64,000 nucleotides of DNA from Nocardia brasiliensis IFM 10847 (GCF_000710915.1 NZ_BAUA01000100.1:1-64000); one strand, 5' to 3'; counted from the first letter of the stretch, positions 26,147-37,007 are shown. Notes: generated by a model from the sequence alone, not told the origin. Program-made: numbers and translations.

Positions 26147-27009
26147 TGTCGAGAATGACGATCAGGCGCGGTCTCCTCATCGCTGTCGCGGCGCTCGCCG
26201 TGACCATCGGCAGCACCGCGACGGGACCAGTTCCGGTAGCGGCGGCGGCCTCGAACGCGGAGCCGAGTTTCGAGGTGAAACTCAATCTGGTCGCCGGGGC
26301 GCTGGACGCCTCCGGCGCGCCGAACGCGGACGTGCGCACCACCTTCGGGCTCGGCGGCAGTGCCAAGGCGCTCGCCTACGAATACTTCGACACCGCTCCG
26401 CTGGACTTGAACAGCGCGGGCTGGAGTGTGCGGTTGCGGCACAAGGACGGCAGCTCGTTCGACCTCAACTACAAGAAGCGCTTCCCGGTCGTCGACGGCG
26501 ATCTCGACGCCGCGCTCACCCAGGCAAACCAGCAGGGTTTCGATTCCTCCGACACCAACTACGACGCGCAGGTCGACTGGACCTACGACAAGATGACGTT
26601 GAGTTTCGCGAACAAGAAGTCCGCGTCGGCGAAGGGCTACCAGGGCACCGCGTTGCCTGCCGAGGCCGAGGCGCGCAAGCTCCTGGTCGATCAGATTCCC
26701 GGGAAGTTACAGAACTGGTCCGGCTCGAACTGGGGTAAGAACAAGCTCGCGGACTCGCGGCAGCACGGTCCGGTCCAGGCGAAGAGCTGGTCCGGCAGCT
26801 GGCAGGGCGCCGACCTCGACGTCGAGGTGGTGCCGGTGCGCAACGCGGCGGGCGACGGCAGCGAGACGATCATCGAATTGTCCTTCAAGGCAGACACTTC
26901 GGCGCAGGCGAGCGCGTTGCGTGACCAGGCGATCAGTTCGCTGCGGTCCAAAGGCTGGCTGGCCCCGACCGACGTGCTGAAGACCGATCTGATCCTGCAC
27001 CGGTACTGA
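26143..27009 (+). CDS. Secreted hypothetical protein
   Basis: The protein has a signal peptide (RRGLLIAVAALAVTIGSTATG) with cleavage near VAAAA, about residue 35. The mature part, about 250 residues, is rich in Asp, Lys and Ser. The pieces FEVKLNLV, WSVRLRHKDGSSFDLNYKKRF and DAQVDWTYDKMTLSF form alternating strands with many basic residues, faintly like a CYTH/triphosphate-tunnel fold, but I would not assign it. Starts at 26143, 26146 and 26155 are all possible, none with a strong ribosome-binding site. It probably acts outside the cell. Confidence 0.7.
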   Translation: MMSRMTIRRGLLIAVAALAVTIGSTATGPVPVAAAASNAEPSFEVKLNLVAGALDASGAPNADVRTTFGLGGSAKALAYEYFDTAPLDLNSAGWSVRLRHKDGSSFDLNYKKRFPVVDGDLDAALTQANQQGFDSSDTNYDAQVDWTYDKMTLSFANKKSASAKGYQGTALPAEAEARKLLVDQIPGKLQNWSGSNWGKNKLADSRQHGPVQAKSWSGSWQGADLDVEVVPVRNAAGDGSETIIELSFKADTSAQASALRDQAISSLRSKGWLAPTDVLKTDLILHRY

Positions 27010-27039
27010 ACCCGCGCACCGGCATGCCATGCTGGCGGC

Positions 27040-27354
27040 ATGGAGTCGCCCGAGGCCGAGATACCGCGCATCCTCGACCGCGTGCTCGCCGTCGTGCGTG
27101 CGGCGCCGCAGGACCTGAGCTGGCAGCGCCGCTACTCGGACGAACAAGAACTCATCGATGACCTGAGCGACTGCGCCCGGCGGCTCCGGCAGCACGACCT
27201 GAGCCGGCTGGACGAGCTCCGATTCGTGTTCGCGCCCACCGGTGCGCTCTGCGAGATCGCCGCGAGCAGCGGGTGGCTCGACCTCTATACGGTGCTCGGC
27301 AATCGCTTCGACGAGCTCTACGCGCAGTTGCGCAAGCCCGCGGACGGCGCGTGA
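27040..27354 (+). CDS. Small hypothetical protein, 104 residues
   Basis: The frame begins MESPEAEIPRILDRVLAVV and has a predominantly helical, charged composition (DEQELIDDLSDCARRLRQHDLSRLDELRFVFAPTG broken in two helices). There is no signal peptide or membrane segment. It lies 30 bp after the secreted protein gene. I do not recognise the family. Confidence 0.65.
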   Translation: MESPEAEIPRILDRVLAVVRAAPQDLSWQRRYSDEQELIDDLSDCARRLRQHDLSRLDELRFVFAPTGALCEIAASSGWLDLYTVLGNRFDELYAQLRKPADGA

Positions 27355-27461
27355 GTTCTTACCCGATTTTGCCGTCGCCCTGCCCCAGGTTTGCGCGGCG
27401 GCGGTGAATATCGAACGTAGCACCGGCGATTCGCGCCGGGCCGATCGATGCGGAGTTCACC

Positions 27462-28607
27462 ATGCGCAGAGCCGTTGCCCTCGTACTCGCCTTGACCGCT
27501 ACCCTCGCGGTCGCGGCCTGTTCGCCCGGTGCTGCGGACCAACCGGCCACTGCGTCGGTCACCGCCGCGCAGCTCGGTCGGTTGCCCACGCCCACAGGGC
27601 AATTCGCGATCGGGCGGGACGTGCTGCAGCTGGTCGATCCCGCCCGGGACGATCCGTGGACACCCGGCACACCGCGTGAACTCATGGTCAGCGTGTACTA
27701 CCCGGCGCGAGCCGGCGCAGGGGCGTTCGAGCCGTACGCCAGCGCCGCCGAGATCCCGGCACTGCTCACGAATTCGGCGCTCGATCAGCAGATCCCCGCC
27801 GAAACCCTGTCTGCTGTACGCACGCACAGCATCGCGGGCGCGCAGCCCGTGGACGGCACGTACCCGCTCGTCGTGCTGTCGCCGGGTCTCACCGCGCCGC
27901 GCTACACACTCACCGCGTTGGCCGAGGAACTGACCAGTCGTGGCTATATCGTCGCAGCGGTCGACCACGCGGGCGAATCGTTCGGCACCGAGTTCCCGGA
28001 CGGCCGCTTGTCGACTTGCGTGGTGTGCCAACGCATCGAGGCAGGTCTACCGCTGTCGGCGGTGGTCGAGACCAGGGCCCGCGACGTGACGTTCCTGCTG
28101 GATCGGCTCACCGGCGCGCAGCCGAGCTGGACGCATGCACGGATGATCGACACCGACCGGATCGGGATGGCCGGGCACTCCCTCGGCGGTGCCGCCGCGG
28201 CCGCTGCCATGGCCGCCGATCCGCGGGTGCGCGCCGGGGTGAACATGGACGGGAGTTTCTTCGACGACACCTCCGCACCGGGAGTGGGCGATCGGCCCTT
28301 CCTGCTGTTCGGCACCGACGCCGAAACCCGCCCCGGCGGCCAGGATTCGAGCTGGGACCGCGCCTGGTCCGCGCTGCGCGGCTGGAAGCGCTGGCTGACC
28401 GTCGTCGGCGCCGATCACAATTCCTTCCTCGACACCCCGGCACTGCTCGGCGCCGAGGACGCACCCGCGCTGCCGGGCCACCGTGCCGTCGAGATCACCC
28501 GCGCCTACGTCGCCGCGTTCTTCGATCAGCAACTGCGCGCGCTGCCGCAGCCATTGCTCGACGGCGCGGACCCCGCGTTCCCGGAGATCCGCTCGTACAC
28601 CCCGTGA
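27462..28607 (+). CDS. Lipoprotein alpha/beta hydrolase, PAF-acetylhydrolase/lipase-like
   Basis: The 381-residue protein has a lipoprotein signal peptide with lipobox AVAAC (Cys20). The hydrolase domain shows LVVLSPGLTAPRYTL near the oxyanion hole, the nucleophile elbow MAGHSLGGAA with Ser240, and a C-terminal VVGADHNSFLD that supplies the His. The layout fits the platelet-activating-factor acetylhydrolase or dienelactone-hydrolase-like esterases. It should be anchored to the outer face of the cell membrane. It converges with the XRE regulator, 4 bp apart. Confidence 0.82.
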   Translation: MRRAVALVLALTATLAVAACSPGAADQPATASVTAAQLGRLPTPTGQFAIGRDVLQLVDPARDDPWTPGTPRELMVSVYYPARAGAGAFEPYASAAEIPALLTNSALDQQIPAETLSAVRTHSIAGAQPVDGTYPLVVLSPGLTAPRYTLTALAEELTSRGYIVAAVDHAGESFGTEFPDGRLSTCVVCQRIEAGLPLSAVVETRARDVTFLLDRLTGAQPSWTHARMIDTDRIGMAGHSLGGAAAAAAMAADPRVRAGVNMDGSFFDDTSAPGVGDRPFLLFGTDAETRPGGQDSSWDRAWSALRGWKRWLTVVGADHNSFLDTPALLGAEDAPALPGHRAVEITRAYVAAFFDQQLRALPQPLLDGADPAFPEIRSYTP

Positions 28608-28611
28608 CGGA

Positions 28612-29499
28612 CTACAGCGCCTCGGCGGCGGCGATCAGCAGCTCACGGGACCGATCCGGCTGCTCGGCCTGTACCGCGAGGCGGTCCATCACCTCGCGGT
28701 AGAGCTGCAGGTCTTCCCGGCGGTCCAGGTAGAGCGCGCTGGTCAGCTGTTCCAGGTAGACGATGTCGGGCAGTTCGCGTTCGGTGAAGCGGAGCATGGT
28801 GAACGAGCTGCCCGCGGCCGGGTGCCCGCCGGCCTGATAGGGCAGCACCTGGATGGTCACGTTGCGCTTGTCCGACATCGTCACCAGATGCCGGATCTGG
28901 TTGCGCAGCACGCTGCGGCCGCCGATCGGACGATGCAGCACGGCCTCGTCCAGCACCGCCCAGAGCGCCGGTCCGTTCTCGATGTCCAGGATCTCCCGGC
29001 GCCTGCGGCGTAACTCCACCCGCCGGGTCGCCTCGGCGTTGTGATGGCTGACCGCGATCACCGCATGGGTGTACTCGTCGGTCTGCAGCAGACCGGGAAC
29101 GAGCTGGCCTTCGAAGGTTCTGATCGTCTGCGCGGCGCCTTCGAGCCCGAGGTACGTCTCGAACCAGGACGGGAGCAGATCGTTGTAGCTGTGCCACCAG
29201 CCGGGCTGATTGGCCCCGCGCGCCAGGTCGACCAGTATCGCGCGCTGGTCCGGATCCATGACGCCGTACAGGGTCAGCAGATCGAGGATGTCGCGTTCCT
29301 TGAAACCGGTGCGGCCGAGTTCGAGGCGGCTGATCTTGGCGTGCGATCCGCGGATATAGTCGCCCGCGGCTTCACGCGTGATGCCGCACTGCTCGCGCAG
29401 TGCGCGCAACTGAGCGCCGACCGCGATCCGCAGCGCCGTCGGTCCGCGGTCGGCGACCCGTGGGTCGACACCGCCGAACCGTCCCGGTTCCGTGATCAT
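28612..29499 (-). CDS. XRE-family regulator with DUF5753 domain
   Basis: The 295-residue protein has an N-terminal helix-turn-helix (LRALREQCGITREAAGDYIRGSHAKISRLELG, in two helices, residues 30-62) and a C-terminal DUF5753-type domain (YLGLEGAAQTIRTFE, LVPGLLQTDEYTHAV, VLPYQAGGHPAAG, DIVYLEQL). In actinomycetes such regulators usually sit next to a small DUF397 gene; none is seen here. It is divergent from the two-component system at 29803, which may or may not be its target. Confidence 0.87.
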   Translation of the reverse strand: MITEPGRFGGVDPRVADRGPTALRIAVGAQLRALREQCGITREAAGDYIRGSHAKISRLELGRTGFKERDILDLLTLYGVMDPDQRAILVDLARGANQPGWWHSYNDLLPSWFETYLGLEGAAQTIRTFEGQLVPGLLQTDEYTHAVIAVSHHNAEATRRVELRRRRREILDIENGPALWAVLDEAVLHRPIGGRSVLRNQIRHLVTMSDKRNVTIQVLPYQAGGHPAAGSSFTMLRFTERELPDIVYLEQLTSALYLDRREDLQLYREVMDRLAVQAEQPDRSRELLIAAAEAL

Positions 29500-29802
29500 G
29501 AACTCCTACTCCGCTGCTCGAAAAAGCCGACAGTATGATGCACGCGTCTGAGCACCGCTACGCAAACCGTGGCCATTTTCGATCGTAGACCCCTAGGTTC
29601 CAGTTTTACCGTAACTTTCGCTGGACTTCCCCGGCGAATTCGGTTGTCCGGTGCGTCGCCCCGCGTGGCGCGCGATCGATCGGCTATCGGTGCGTACCGG
29701 ATCGGCCGGTGGGGCGGATATGCCCTGCGGCGTACGGACTGTGGCGTCTAGGTCATCCTGCGGACAGAGGTGGCGCGACACCGCGAGATCTAGGGTGGTC
29801 GG
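29500..29802. promoter_or_regulatory. Divergent spacer between the XRE and histidine kinase genes
   Basis: These 303 bases hold no convincing gene. TAGGGT at 29791-29796 fits a -10 box for the kinase gene; the GTG start at 29803 lies 7 bases later and has no ribosome-binding site, so the kinase transcript is probably leaderless. No clear -35 is visible. An AT-richer stretch near 29560-29620 may hold the XRE promoter. Confidence 0.4.
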
Positions 29803-30993
29803 GTGGTCGACGAGCGGGTGGTGGGATGGCTGCGCCGGCGCACGGCGCTGGTGGACGCCGGGACGGCCGGGCTCCTCGTCCTCGTCAGCGTGCTGTTCGG
29901 GTTGTTGATCGATGCCGATGCCGCCTACTTCACGCTGTCGATGCTGGTGCTCGCCCCGTTGGTGGTGCGGCGGCGGTGGCCCGAAGCGGCGGCGCTCACC
30001 GTGGCGGCCGTGGCCTTCGCGCAGTGGTGCGCGGTGCGCGACACCACGGGCGCGCTGCCCGCCGATATCGCCGTGCCGATCGTGGTGTACACCCTCGCCG
30101 CGCACAGCCGGCGACTGTGGAGCCGAACGGGATTGGTCGTCGGGCTGGCCGGATCGGTGCTCGGCGGCTGGAGCTGGCCGCAGCTGCCGATGTCGGCCCT
30201 GGCACACGTGCTCGTCGGCGGTTTTCTGGCCAGCACGGTGCTGGCGGCTTGGCTGGGCGGCGCGTGGCAGCGCGCCCGGCGCGGCGAATTCCGCGCGCTG
30301 GCCGAACACGCCGCCCTGCTCGAGCGCACCCGGGACGAGCGTGCCCGGCTCGCGGTGCTGTCCGAGCGCACCAGGATCGCGCGCGATATGCACGACATCC
30401 TCGCGCACTCGCTGGCGGTGATCGTCGCGCAAGCCGACGGCGGCCGCTATGCCGCGCGGGCGACCCCGCAGTCCGCGATCGACGCCTTGCAGGCCATCGG
30501 CGACCAGGGCAGGCGGGCACTGGCCGAGACCCGCCGTGCCATCGGCGTGCTGCGCGAGGACACCGGGACGGATCCGGATCCGGATCCGGCTCCACGCGTG
30601 GGTGTTTCGGATATCGGCAGACTGGTCGAAGAGGTCCGTGCTGCGGGTGTGCCGGTGGCCCTGGAACTAGAGCTGCCGTGCGGGCTGACCGATTCAGGGG
30701 TGGGGCTGGTGGTCTATCGGATCGTCCAGGAGGGGTTGACGAATGTCGTCAAGCACGCCGGACCCGGTGCGCGCGCCGAGGTTTCGGTGCGGCAGGAACG
30801 GAATTGGCTGCAGGTCAGCGTCGGGGACGACGGTTCGGCCGGGCGGAGTTCGGGCAGTGCGGGTTACGGCTTGATCGGCATGCGCGAACGAGTCGAAGCC
30901 TACGGCGGCGAGCTCGAACTCCGGCCACGTACGGGGACGGACGGGCATCTGCTGTCCGCGCGAATCCCGTTGCGGGCCGGGCGGTTCGAATGA
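29803..30993 (+). CDS. NarL-type sensor histidine kinase
   Basis: The 396-residue protein has membrane segments in residues 20-155 (LVLVSVLFGLLIDADAAY and others), the HisKA_3 phosphoacceptor ARDMHDILAHSLAV with His197, and a C-terminal ATPase domain (GLVVYRIVQEGLTNVVKHA, VSVGDDGSAG, YGLIGMRERVEAYGG). It lacks a large extracellular sensor, as in DesK/LiaS-like kinases. Its stop overlaps the ATG of the response regulator by 4 bases. Confidence 0.9.
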   Translation: MVDERVVGWLRRRTALVDAGTAGLLVLVSVLFGLLIDADAAYFTLSMLVLAPLVVRRRWPEAAALTVAAVAFAQWCAVRDTTGALPADIAVPIVVYTLAAHSRRLWSRTGLVVGLAGSVLGGWSWPQLPMSALAHVLVGGFLASTVLAAWLGGAWQRARRGEFRALAEHAALLERTRDERARLAVLSERTRIARDMHDILAHSLAVIVAQADGGRYAARATPQSAIDALQAIGDQGRRALAETRRAIGVLREDTGTDPDPDPAPRVGVSDIGRLVEEVRAAGVPVALELELPCGLTDSGVGLVVYRIVQEGLTNVVKHAGPGARAEVSVRQERNWLQVSVGDDGSAGRSSGSAGYGLIGMRERVEAYGGELELRPRTGTDGHLLSARIPLRAGRFE

Positions 30994-31643
30994 TCACCGT
31001 ATTGCTGGTCGAGGACCAGGCGCTGGTGCGGGCCGGGTTCCGGATGGTGGTGGACTCCCAGCCGGACCTGTGCGTGATCGGCGAGGCGGGCGACGGGGTG
31101 CACGGTGTCGCCGAGGCCGCGCGGCTCGGTCCCGACGTCGTGGTGATGGATGTGCGCATGCCGCGGCTGGACGGCATCGCGGCCACCCGGCAACTGCTGG
31201 CGCGTGCGCACCCGCCGAAAGTGCTGGTGCTGACCACCTACGATCTCGACGACTACGCGGTGGCCGCGGTGCGCGCGGGCGCCAGCGGGTTCCTGCTCAA
31301 AGACGCGCCGCCGGAGCAGTTCCTGTCCGCCGTCCGATCGGTGCACGCCGGAGACGCCGTGCTGGCCGCCTCGACGACCAGGCGCCTGCTCGACCGGCTC
31401 GCACCGCCGATCGATCCCGCCGCCCGCCGGCTGGTGGCGACGCTGACCGAGCGGGAGACCGCGGTATTGCGGGTGCTGGCGCGGGGGCTGTCCAACGCCG
31501 AGATCGCGACGGTGCTCGCGGTCGGCGAGGGAACCGTGAAAACCCATGTGCGGCATATCCTTACCAAACTCGGGGTACGCGACCGGGTGCAGGCGGTGAT
31601 CGTCGCCCACGAAGCCGGGCTGCGACAGCCCGGCTCGCGCTGA
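30990..31643 (+). CDS. NarL/LuxR-type response regulator
   Basis: The 217-residue protein has an N-terminal receiver (LLVEDQALVRAGFRMV, phosphoacceptor Asp54 in VVMDVRMPRLDG, VLTTYDLDDY, LKDAPPEQ) and a C-terminal LuxR helix-turn-helix (LTERETAVLRVLARGLSNAEIA, then VKTHVRHILTKL). It is translationally coupled to the kinase at 29803 and is its partner. Targets are not evident from the neighbours. Confidence 0.92.
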   Translation: MITVLLVEDQALVRAGFRMVVDSQPDLCVIGEAGDGVHGVAEAARLGPDVVVMDVRMPRLDGIAATRQLLARAHPPKVLVLTTYDLDDYAVAAVRAGASGFLLKDAPPEQFLSAVRSVHAGDAVLAASTTRRLLDRLAPPIDPAARRLVATLTERETAVLRVLARGLSNAEIATVLAVGEGTVKTHVRHILTKLGVRDRVQAVIVAHEAGLRQPGSR

Positions 31644-31644
31644 C

Positions 31645-33213
31645 TCAATCGCGTTCGCACACCGCGTCGGCGGCGGGGAGCGTGCCGTTGAGCAGATAGT
31701 CGTCGACCGCGGCGTCCAGGCACGCAGCGGGGTCGAACAGGTACACGCCGTGGCGGAACGCGTTCGCCAGCGTGAGCGACCGGGCACCGGGCAGGGCGCG
31801 GCGCATCGCCTGCTGTCCGGCCATCGGCGCCACCGGATCGCCGGCCGCGCCGATGAGCAGCGCCGCATGCGGGTTACCGATCTCGACAGCGGGTTCGGCG
31901 GGCGCCGTCGGCCACATCGCACACGGTGTGAGGTGCCGGGCCAGCGCCCCGAACATCGGTTCCGCGTCGCGATGCCGCTGGATATCGGTGAAGTAGGCTT
32001 CGGTGTCGCGGGCGGGGCGGTCGGCGCACTGGTTGGCCACCGTTGCGCTGAAACCGAATTCGGGTATCGAGGAGGTCTCGGCGTACAGCGCGAGCTTCTG
32101 CGCCAGGCCCGGCGCGAGGTCGGCGGCGCGACCGCGGACGGCGTCGCGCAACGTGCCCACCTGCCTGCTGAACTCGGCGTAGTACTCGTCGGAGTCGTCG
32201 ACGGTCAACAGCAGGCCCGGCACCATATCGGCGGTGATCGTCAGCCCGCCGAGCGAGATCGGCTGCGCGGCGATCGCGCGGACCAGCTCCGCGACCGACC
32301 GCAGAACGGCTTGTTCGGTTGTGCCCCAATCGAATTCGCCGTCGTGCGTGGACACCCAGCGCGCCCAGTCCGCGAGGGCGGCCGCGGTGGCGGGGGCCGC
32401 GGACCTGGTCAGGTCCGGGCCCGGTGCGGCCGGGTCCAGAGCGCTGTCGAGCACCACCCGATCGACGCGCTCGCCGAACAGCTGCAGGTACACCGCGCCC
32501 AGATACGTTCCCCAGGACCAGCCGAGATAGGAGATCTTCGGCTCACCCAGCAGCGTGCGCAACAGATCGGTGTCGCGGGCGACGGCTCGCGTCGACGCGT
32601 GGGGGAGCAGGGCCCGCTGTGGTGCGCAGCGGGCGGCCAGGTCGCGAGCCGTCTGTACGGTGCGGTCGAAATCTGCCCGGTCACGCGGCGCGGCCTGGGC
32701 GATGCCCAGGTAGGCGCCGGTGGGCCAGCCGCAGTCCAGCGGCGAGCTGGCACCGAAGAACCGGGGGTCCATGCCGACCAGGTCGTAGCGTTCGGCGAGC
32801 GCCGACGTGGCCGGATGGCCGCCTTCGGGTCCGTCCACCAGGATCGCGACGCCGTCCCGGGACGGTCCGGGGCCGCCCGTCTGTACCAGCAGGGTGCCCA
32901 AGCGGTGCGCGGTATCGGTGGCGGTACGTCGTGCGACGGCGATGGACAGTGCGGGACCGCTCGGATCGGCATAGTCCAACGGCGCCCGGAACTCTCCGCA
33001 TTCCGCGCCGACAGCCGCCAAGCGCAGGCCCACCTCGTCGTCCGGTCCGGTGCGGCAGTCGTGCCAGTGGATCACCTGTTCCCGCAACGTATTCGGCACT
33101 GCGTGCGCGGTCGGACGGGGGTTGTCTGCCCCGCCGCAAGCCGTCGGTATCATCGAGGCGATCACCACGGAGAACGCCAGTGCCGCCGTGTCGGCACGGC
33201 CGTGTGCGCGCAT
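31645..33213 (-). CDS. Exported alpha/beta hydrolase, TAP-like peptidase
   Basis: The 522-residue protein resembles tripeptidyl aminopeptidases of the SlpD/E type. It has a signal peptide with a lipobox-like MIPTAC, then GTLLVQTGGPGPSRDGVA, the nucleophile elbow ISYLGWSWGTYLGAVY and a TAP C-terminal domain with the His region (LANAFRHGVYLFDPAAC). Several cysteines in the C-terminal part probably form disulfides outside the cell. The ATG at 33213 (MRAHGRADTAALAF) has GAGG upstream; a longer frame exists but lacks support. It ends 1 bp after the response regulator, convergent. Confidence 0.83.
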   Translation of the reverse strand: MRAHGRADTAALAFSVVIASMIPTACGGADNPRPTAHAVPNTLREQVIHWHDCRTGPDDEVGLRLAAVGAECGEFRAPLDYADPSGPALSIAVARRTATDTAHRLGTLLVQTGGPGPSRDGVAILVDGPEGGHPATSALAERYDLVGMDPRFFGASSPLDCGWPTGAYLGIAQAAPRDRADFDRTVQTARDLAARCAPQRALLPHASTRAVARDTDLLRTLLGEPKISYLGWSWGTYLGAVYLQLFGERVDRVVLDSALDPAAPGPDLTRSAAPATAAALADWARWVSTHDGEFDWGTTEQAVLRSVAELVRAIAAQPISLGGLTITADMVPGLLLTVDDSDEYYAEFSRQVGTLRDAVRGRAADLAPGLAQKLALYAETSSIPEFGFSATVANQCADRPARDTEAYFTDIQRHRDAEPMFGALARHLTPCAMWPTAPAEPAVEIGNPHAALLIGAAGDPVAPMAGQQAMRRALPGARSLTLANAFRHGVYLFDPAACLDAAVDDYLLNGTLPAADAVCERD

Positions 33214-33392
33214 CAAAACCTCGCTGTCAGTAGAGCTTCCATCGCACATAGGCGACGTGACCCGCCGGAGTGGCAGGCGCTCTGCTGAACGCTAGATTTT
33301 CGTGCCCACGGTCGGCGTCTACCGGACGGCCGAATTCGGCCTGCGCGGTCTCACCCGTTCGGCATACGTCCCGTGCTCGTCCGGGTGACGGT

Positions 33393-34250
33393 TCAGTCCG
33401 CGCGGCAGGTCGCCGGTGCGGTGTCGGGCGCTTTGTCGGCCACCGATCGCAGCACCGGGCCGAGGACCGGGCGCAAGCGGGACCAGGGCACCTGCACGCA
33501 CGGATAGCCGTACACGTAGACGCCGGTGTCGATATGGATCTGCACGCCCGTGGGGGTGGGCACCCAGTTCGCGTAGTTCCGTTCCGTCGGTTGCAGCGCG
33601 TCGGTGATGGTCCTGCTGTCGGCCAGCTGCGGATGCACTGCGCGGGTCGCTTCCGTGGTGGCCCTGGCCAATTCGGCGAGGCCGGTGGCAGCGTCGGTGA
33701 ACAGGTCGCCGATCAGGATCGGCCGTGCGGTGCGGCTGTCGGTGGTGATGGTGCCCAGGATCTTGGTGGGATGCGCCGCGTCTTTGAAGATGAGCAGACC
33801 CGACACCACTTCGCTGACCGTGCTCTCGGTGCTGAAGATCTCGCCGTTGGTCGAGACGGCGCGCTGGCGTTCATCGTCCCCGCCGTTCACCAGGTCGACC
33901 TGTTCCTTGACATAGGTGCGCACGCCGCGGTTGAACACCTCGCTCACCCGCGCATCGCCGCCGGACAGCTCCAGCGAGGCTGCCTGATCGGTAGTGCCGA
34001 CGCCGTTGGGCACCTCGACCCGCCGGACCGTGTAGGTCGACCCGCCGGAGGTGATCTCGGCCGGATCGGCAGGTCGCGTCGGCGGTGCGGTTCCGGTGGT
34101 CGGCGGTGCGGACGAGCTCGCCGCCTGTTGCTGCGGAGCCTGCGGCGAACTGCTCGAAGCGCGGTCGCTCGCGTCGTCGGTCCCGCACGCGCCGAGCGCC
34201 ACGATCAGCGTCGCACCCAACGCCATCGCGTACCTTTTCGCCGACCGCAC
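33393..34250 (-). CDS. Lipoprotein with DUF3298/RsiV-like domain
   Basis: The protein starts VRSAKRYAMALGATLIVALGAC, a lipoprotein signal with Cys22. A Ser/Gln/Pro-rich tether follows (about 30-60). The domain after it has the features of RsiV-like DUF3298 proteins: LIFKDAAHPTKILG, a middle ARPILIGDLF and a C-terminal GVQIHIDTGVYVYGYPCVQVPW. AGGAGG at 34258-34263 is 7 nt from the GTG at 34250 and 4 nt from another GTG at 34253. In Bacillus, RsiV binds lysozyme; here no sigma factor is adjacent, so that role is not implied. Confidence 0.78.
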   Translation of the reverse strand: MRSAKRYAMALGATLIVALGACGTDDASDRASSSSPQAPQQQAASSSAPPTTGTAPPTRPADPAEITSGGSTYTVRRVEVPNGVGTTDQAASLELSGGDARVSEVFNRGVRTYVKEQVDLVNGGDDERQRAVSTNGEIFSTESTVSEVVSGLLIFKDAAHPTKILGTITTDSRTARPILIGDLFTDAATGLAELARATTEATRAVHPQLADSRTITDALQPTERNYANWVPTPTGVQIHIDTGVYVYGYPCVQVPWSRLRPVLGPVLRSVADKAPDTAPATCRAD

Positions 34251-34378
34251 CACAGAACCTCCTCGCTGGGGCATCGAGGCCCGACACCCGGCTGGTTCAG
34301 CACATTGTCCGGCATGAACCCGCCCACCACCGGCGAAACCTCCCGCCGCGCGTCGCGGGTATCCCGATCCGGCGCGGC

Positions 34379-34801
34379 CTATCCGGCCGGGGTGAAGTCG
34401 TCGAGTCCGTTCAGCCGCGTGTTGTGCGCGGCCCGGATCAGCCAGCGCCCGTCCCGCCGGACCAGCACCATGGTGACCAGGCCGCGCCGGTCCTCGCCCG
34501 CGGCCGCACCCGGCAGAATGTGATCGGGCCACGACCACTCGGTGTGCGCCAGCGCCACGCCCGGCGCGATGAGCTGAACGTCGAGCACCGTCTGCGCATA
34601 GTTCTTCTTCTGTGCCAGAACGGATTCCGGTACATCCTCGTGCCCGAGTACGTTGTCCGCGCGCGAGCGCCACCACACGCCGCGGTGCGTGATGAAGTCA
34701 CAGTCCTCGGTGAAAAGCCGTCCCCACTCGCGCATCTCGTGCCGAATCCAGAGTTCGGTGGCGTGGTCGAGCAGCTGCCTTACCTCATCGATCTCGGTCA
34801 T
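34379..34801 (-). CDS. SnoaL/DUF4440-like NTF2-fold protein
   Basis: The 140-residue protein begins MTEIDEVRQLLDHATELW and has the NTF2-like pattern EWGRLFTEDCDFITHRGVWWRSRADN and a closing DGRWLIRAAHNTRLNG. Such proteins are often small hydrolases, isomerases or binding proteins. The ATG at 34801 is used; a TTG lies further upstream. No neighbour gives a clue to the substrate. Confidence 0.78.
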   Translation of the reverse strand: MTEIDEVRQLLDHATELWIRHEMREWGRLFTEDCDFITHRGVWWRSRADNVLGHEDVPESVLAQKKNYAQTVLDVQLIAPGVALAHTEWSWPDHILPGAAAGEDRRGLVTMVLVRRDGRWLIRAAHNTRLNGLDDFTPAG

Positions 34802-34912
34802 GCACCCATTGTTCGATCTCAACTATGGTTGAGGTCAATCGTCGGCGCGGAACGCGCGGCGATATGCGCGGGGTCTTCTGGAAACCCGCTACGTGGTGGC
34901 TTGCGTGATCGT

Positions 34913-34918
34913 TAGGGT
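34913..34918 (+). promoter_or_regulatory. -10 element (TAGGGT) of the LysE gene
   Basis: TAGGGT ends 7 bases before GTG 34925 and 10 bases before ATG 34928. There is no ribosome-binding site between them, so the transcript is probably leaderless. No strong -35 is seen. Confidence 0.45.
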
Positions 34919-34927
34919 GACGAGGTG

Positions 34928-35554
34928 ATGTCTACAGCGCAGGCGCTCGCTCTGGGGGGCGTGGTTTTGGTGGCGGCGATGTCGCCGGGGCCGGATTTCG
35001 TGATCGTCACCCGGAGTTCGGTGCTGTCAGGGCGCCGGGCCGGGATGGCCTGTGCGGCCGGGATCGCCGCCGGCGTGTTCGGCTGGTCGGTGGTGAGCGC
35101 GCTCGGTGTGGCCGGGCTGCTCGCCGCGTCGGCGGTGGCGTTCACCGTGGTCAAGCTCATCGGGGCGGCGTACCTGATGGTGCTCGGCGTGCGCGCCCTG
35201 CTGGCCGCCCGGCGCGGCGGCTACGACGTGGCCGCCGATGCGCTGGCGAACCGGCCGGGCACGGCCGCGGCGTTCCGGCAGGGGTTGCTGACCAACCTGC
35301 TCAATCCGAAGGTCGCGGTGTTCTTCATCGCGCTGCTGCCCCAGTTCCTGCCCGCCGAACCGACTGCCGCCGACAGCATTTCGCTCGGTGTCATCGCCGC
35401 GCTGGTGTCGCTGACCTGGTTCACCGTGCTGGCGAACGTGGTCGACGCGCTACGCGGGGTATTGGCGCGGCAGTGTGTGCGCCGCGCCATCGACACCGTG
35501 ATGGGCACCCTGCTGGTCGCGTTCGGCCTCCGAATCGCTTTGCAGACCAGCTGA
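34928..35554 (+). CDS. LysE/RhtB-family amino-acid exporter
   Basis: The 208-residue membrane protein has about six hydrophobic segments and the family hallmarks SPGPDFVIVTRSSVLSGRRAG near the N-terminus and GLLTNLLNPKVAVFFIALLPQF in the middle. It should export an amino acid or derivative. ATG 34928 or GTG 34925 may be used. It converges with proS, 10 bp apart. Confidence 0.9.
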   Translation: MSTAQALALGGVVLVAAMSPGPDFVIVTRSSVLSGRRAGMACAAGIAAGVFGWSVVSALGVAGLLAASAVAFTVVKLIGAAYLMVLGVRALLAARRGGYDVAADALANRPGTAAAFRQGLLTNLLNPKVAVFFIALLPQFLPAEPTAADSISLGVIAALVSLTWFTVLANVVDALRGVLARQCVRRAIDTVMGTLLVAFGLRIALQTS

Positions 35555-35564
35555 TTCGCTCCGA

Positions 35565-37007
<1,443 letters not shown>

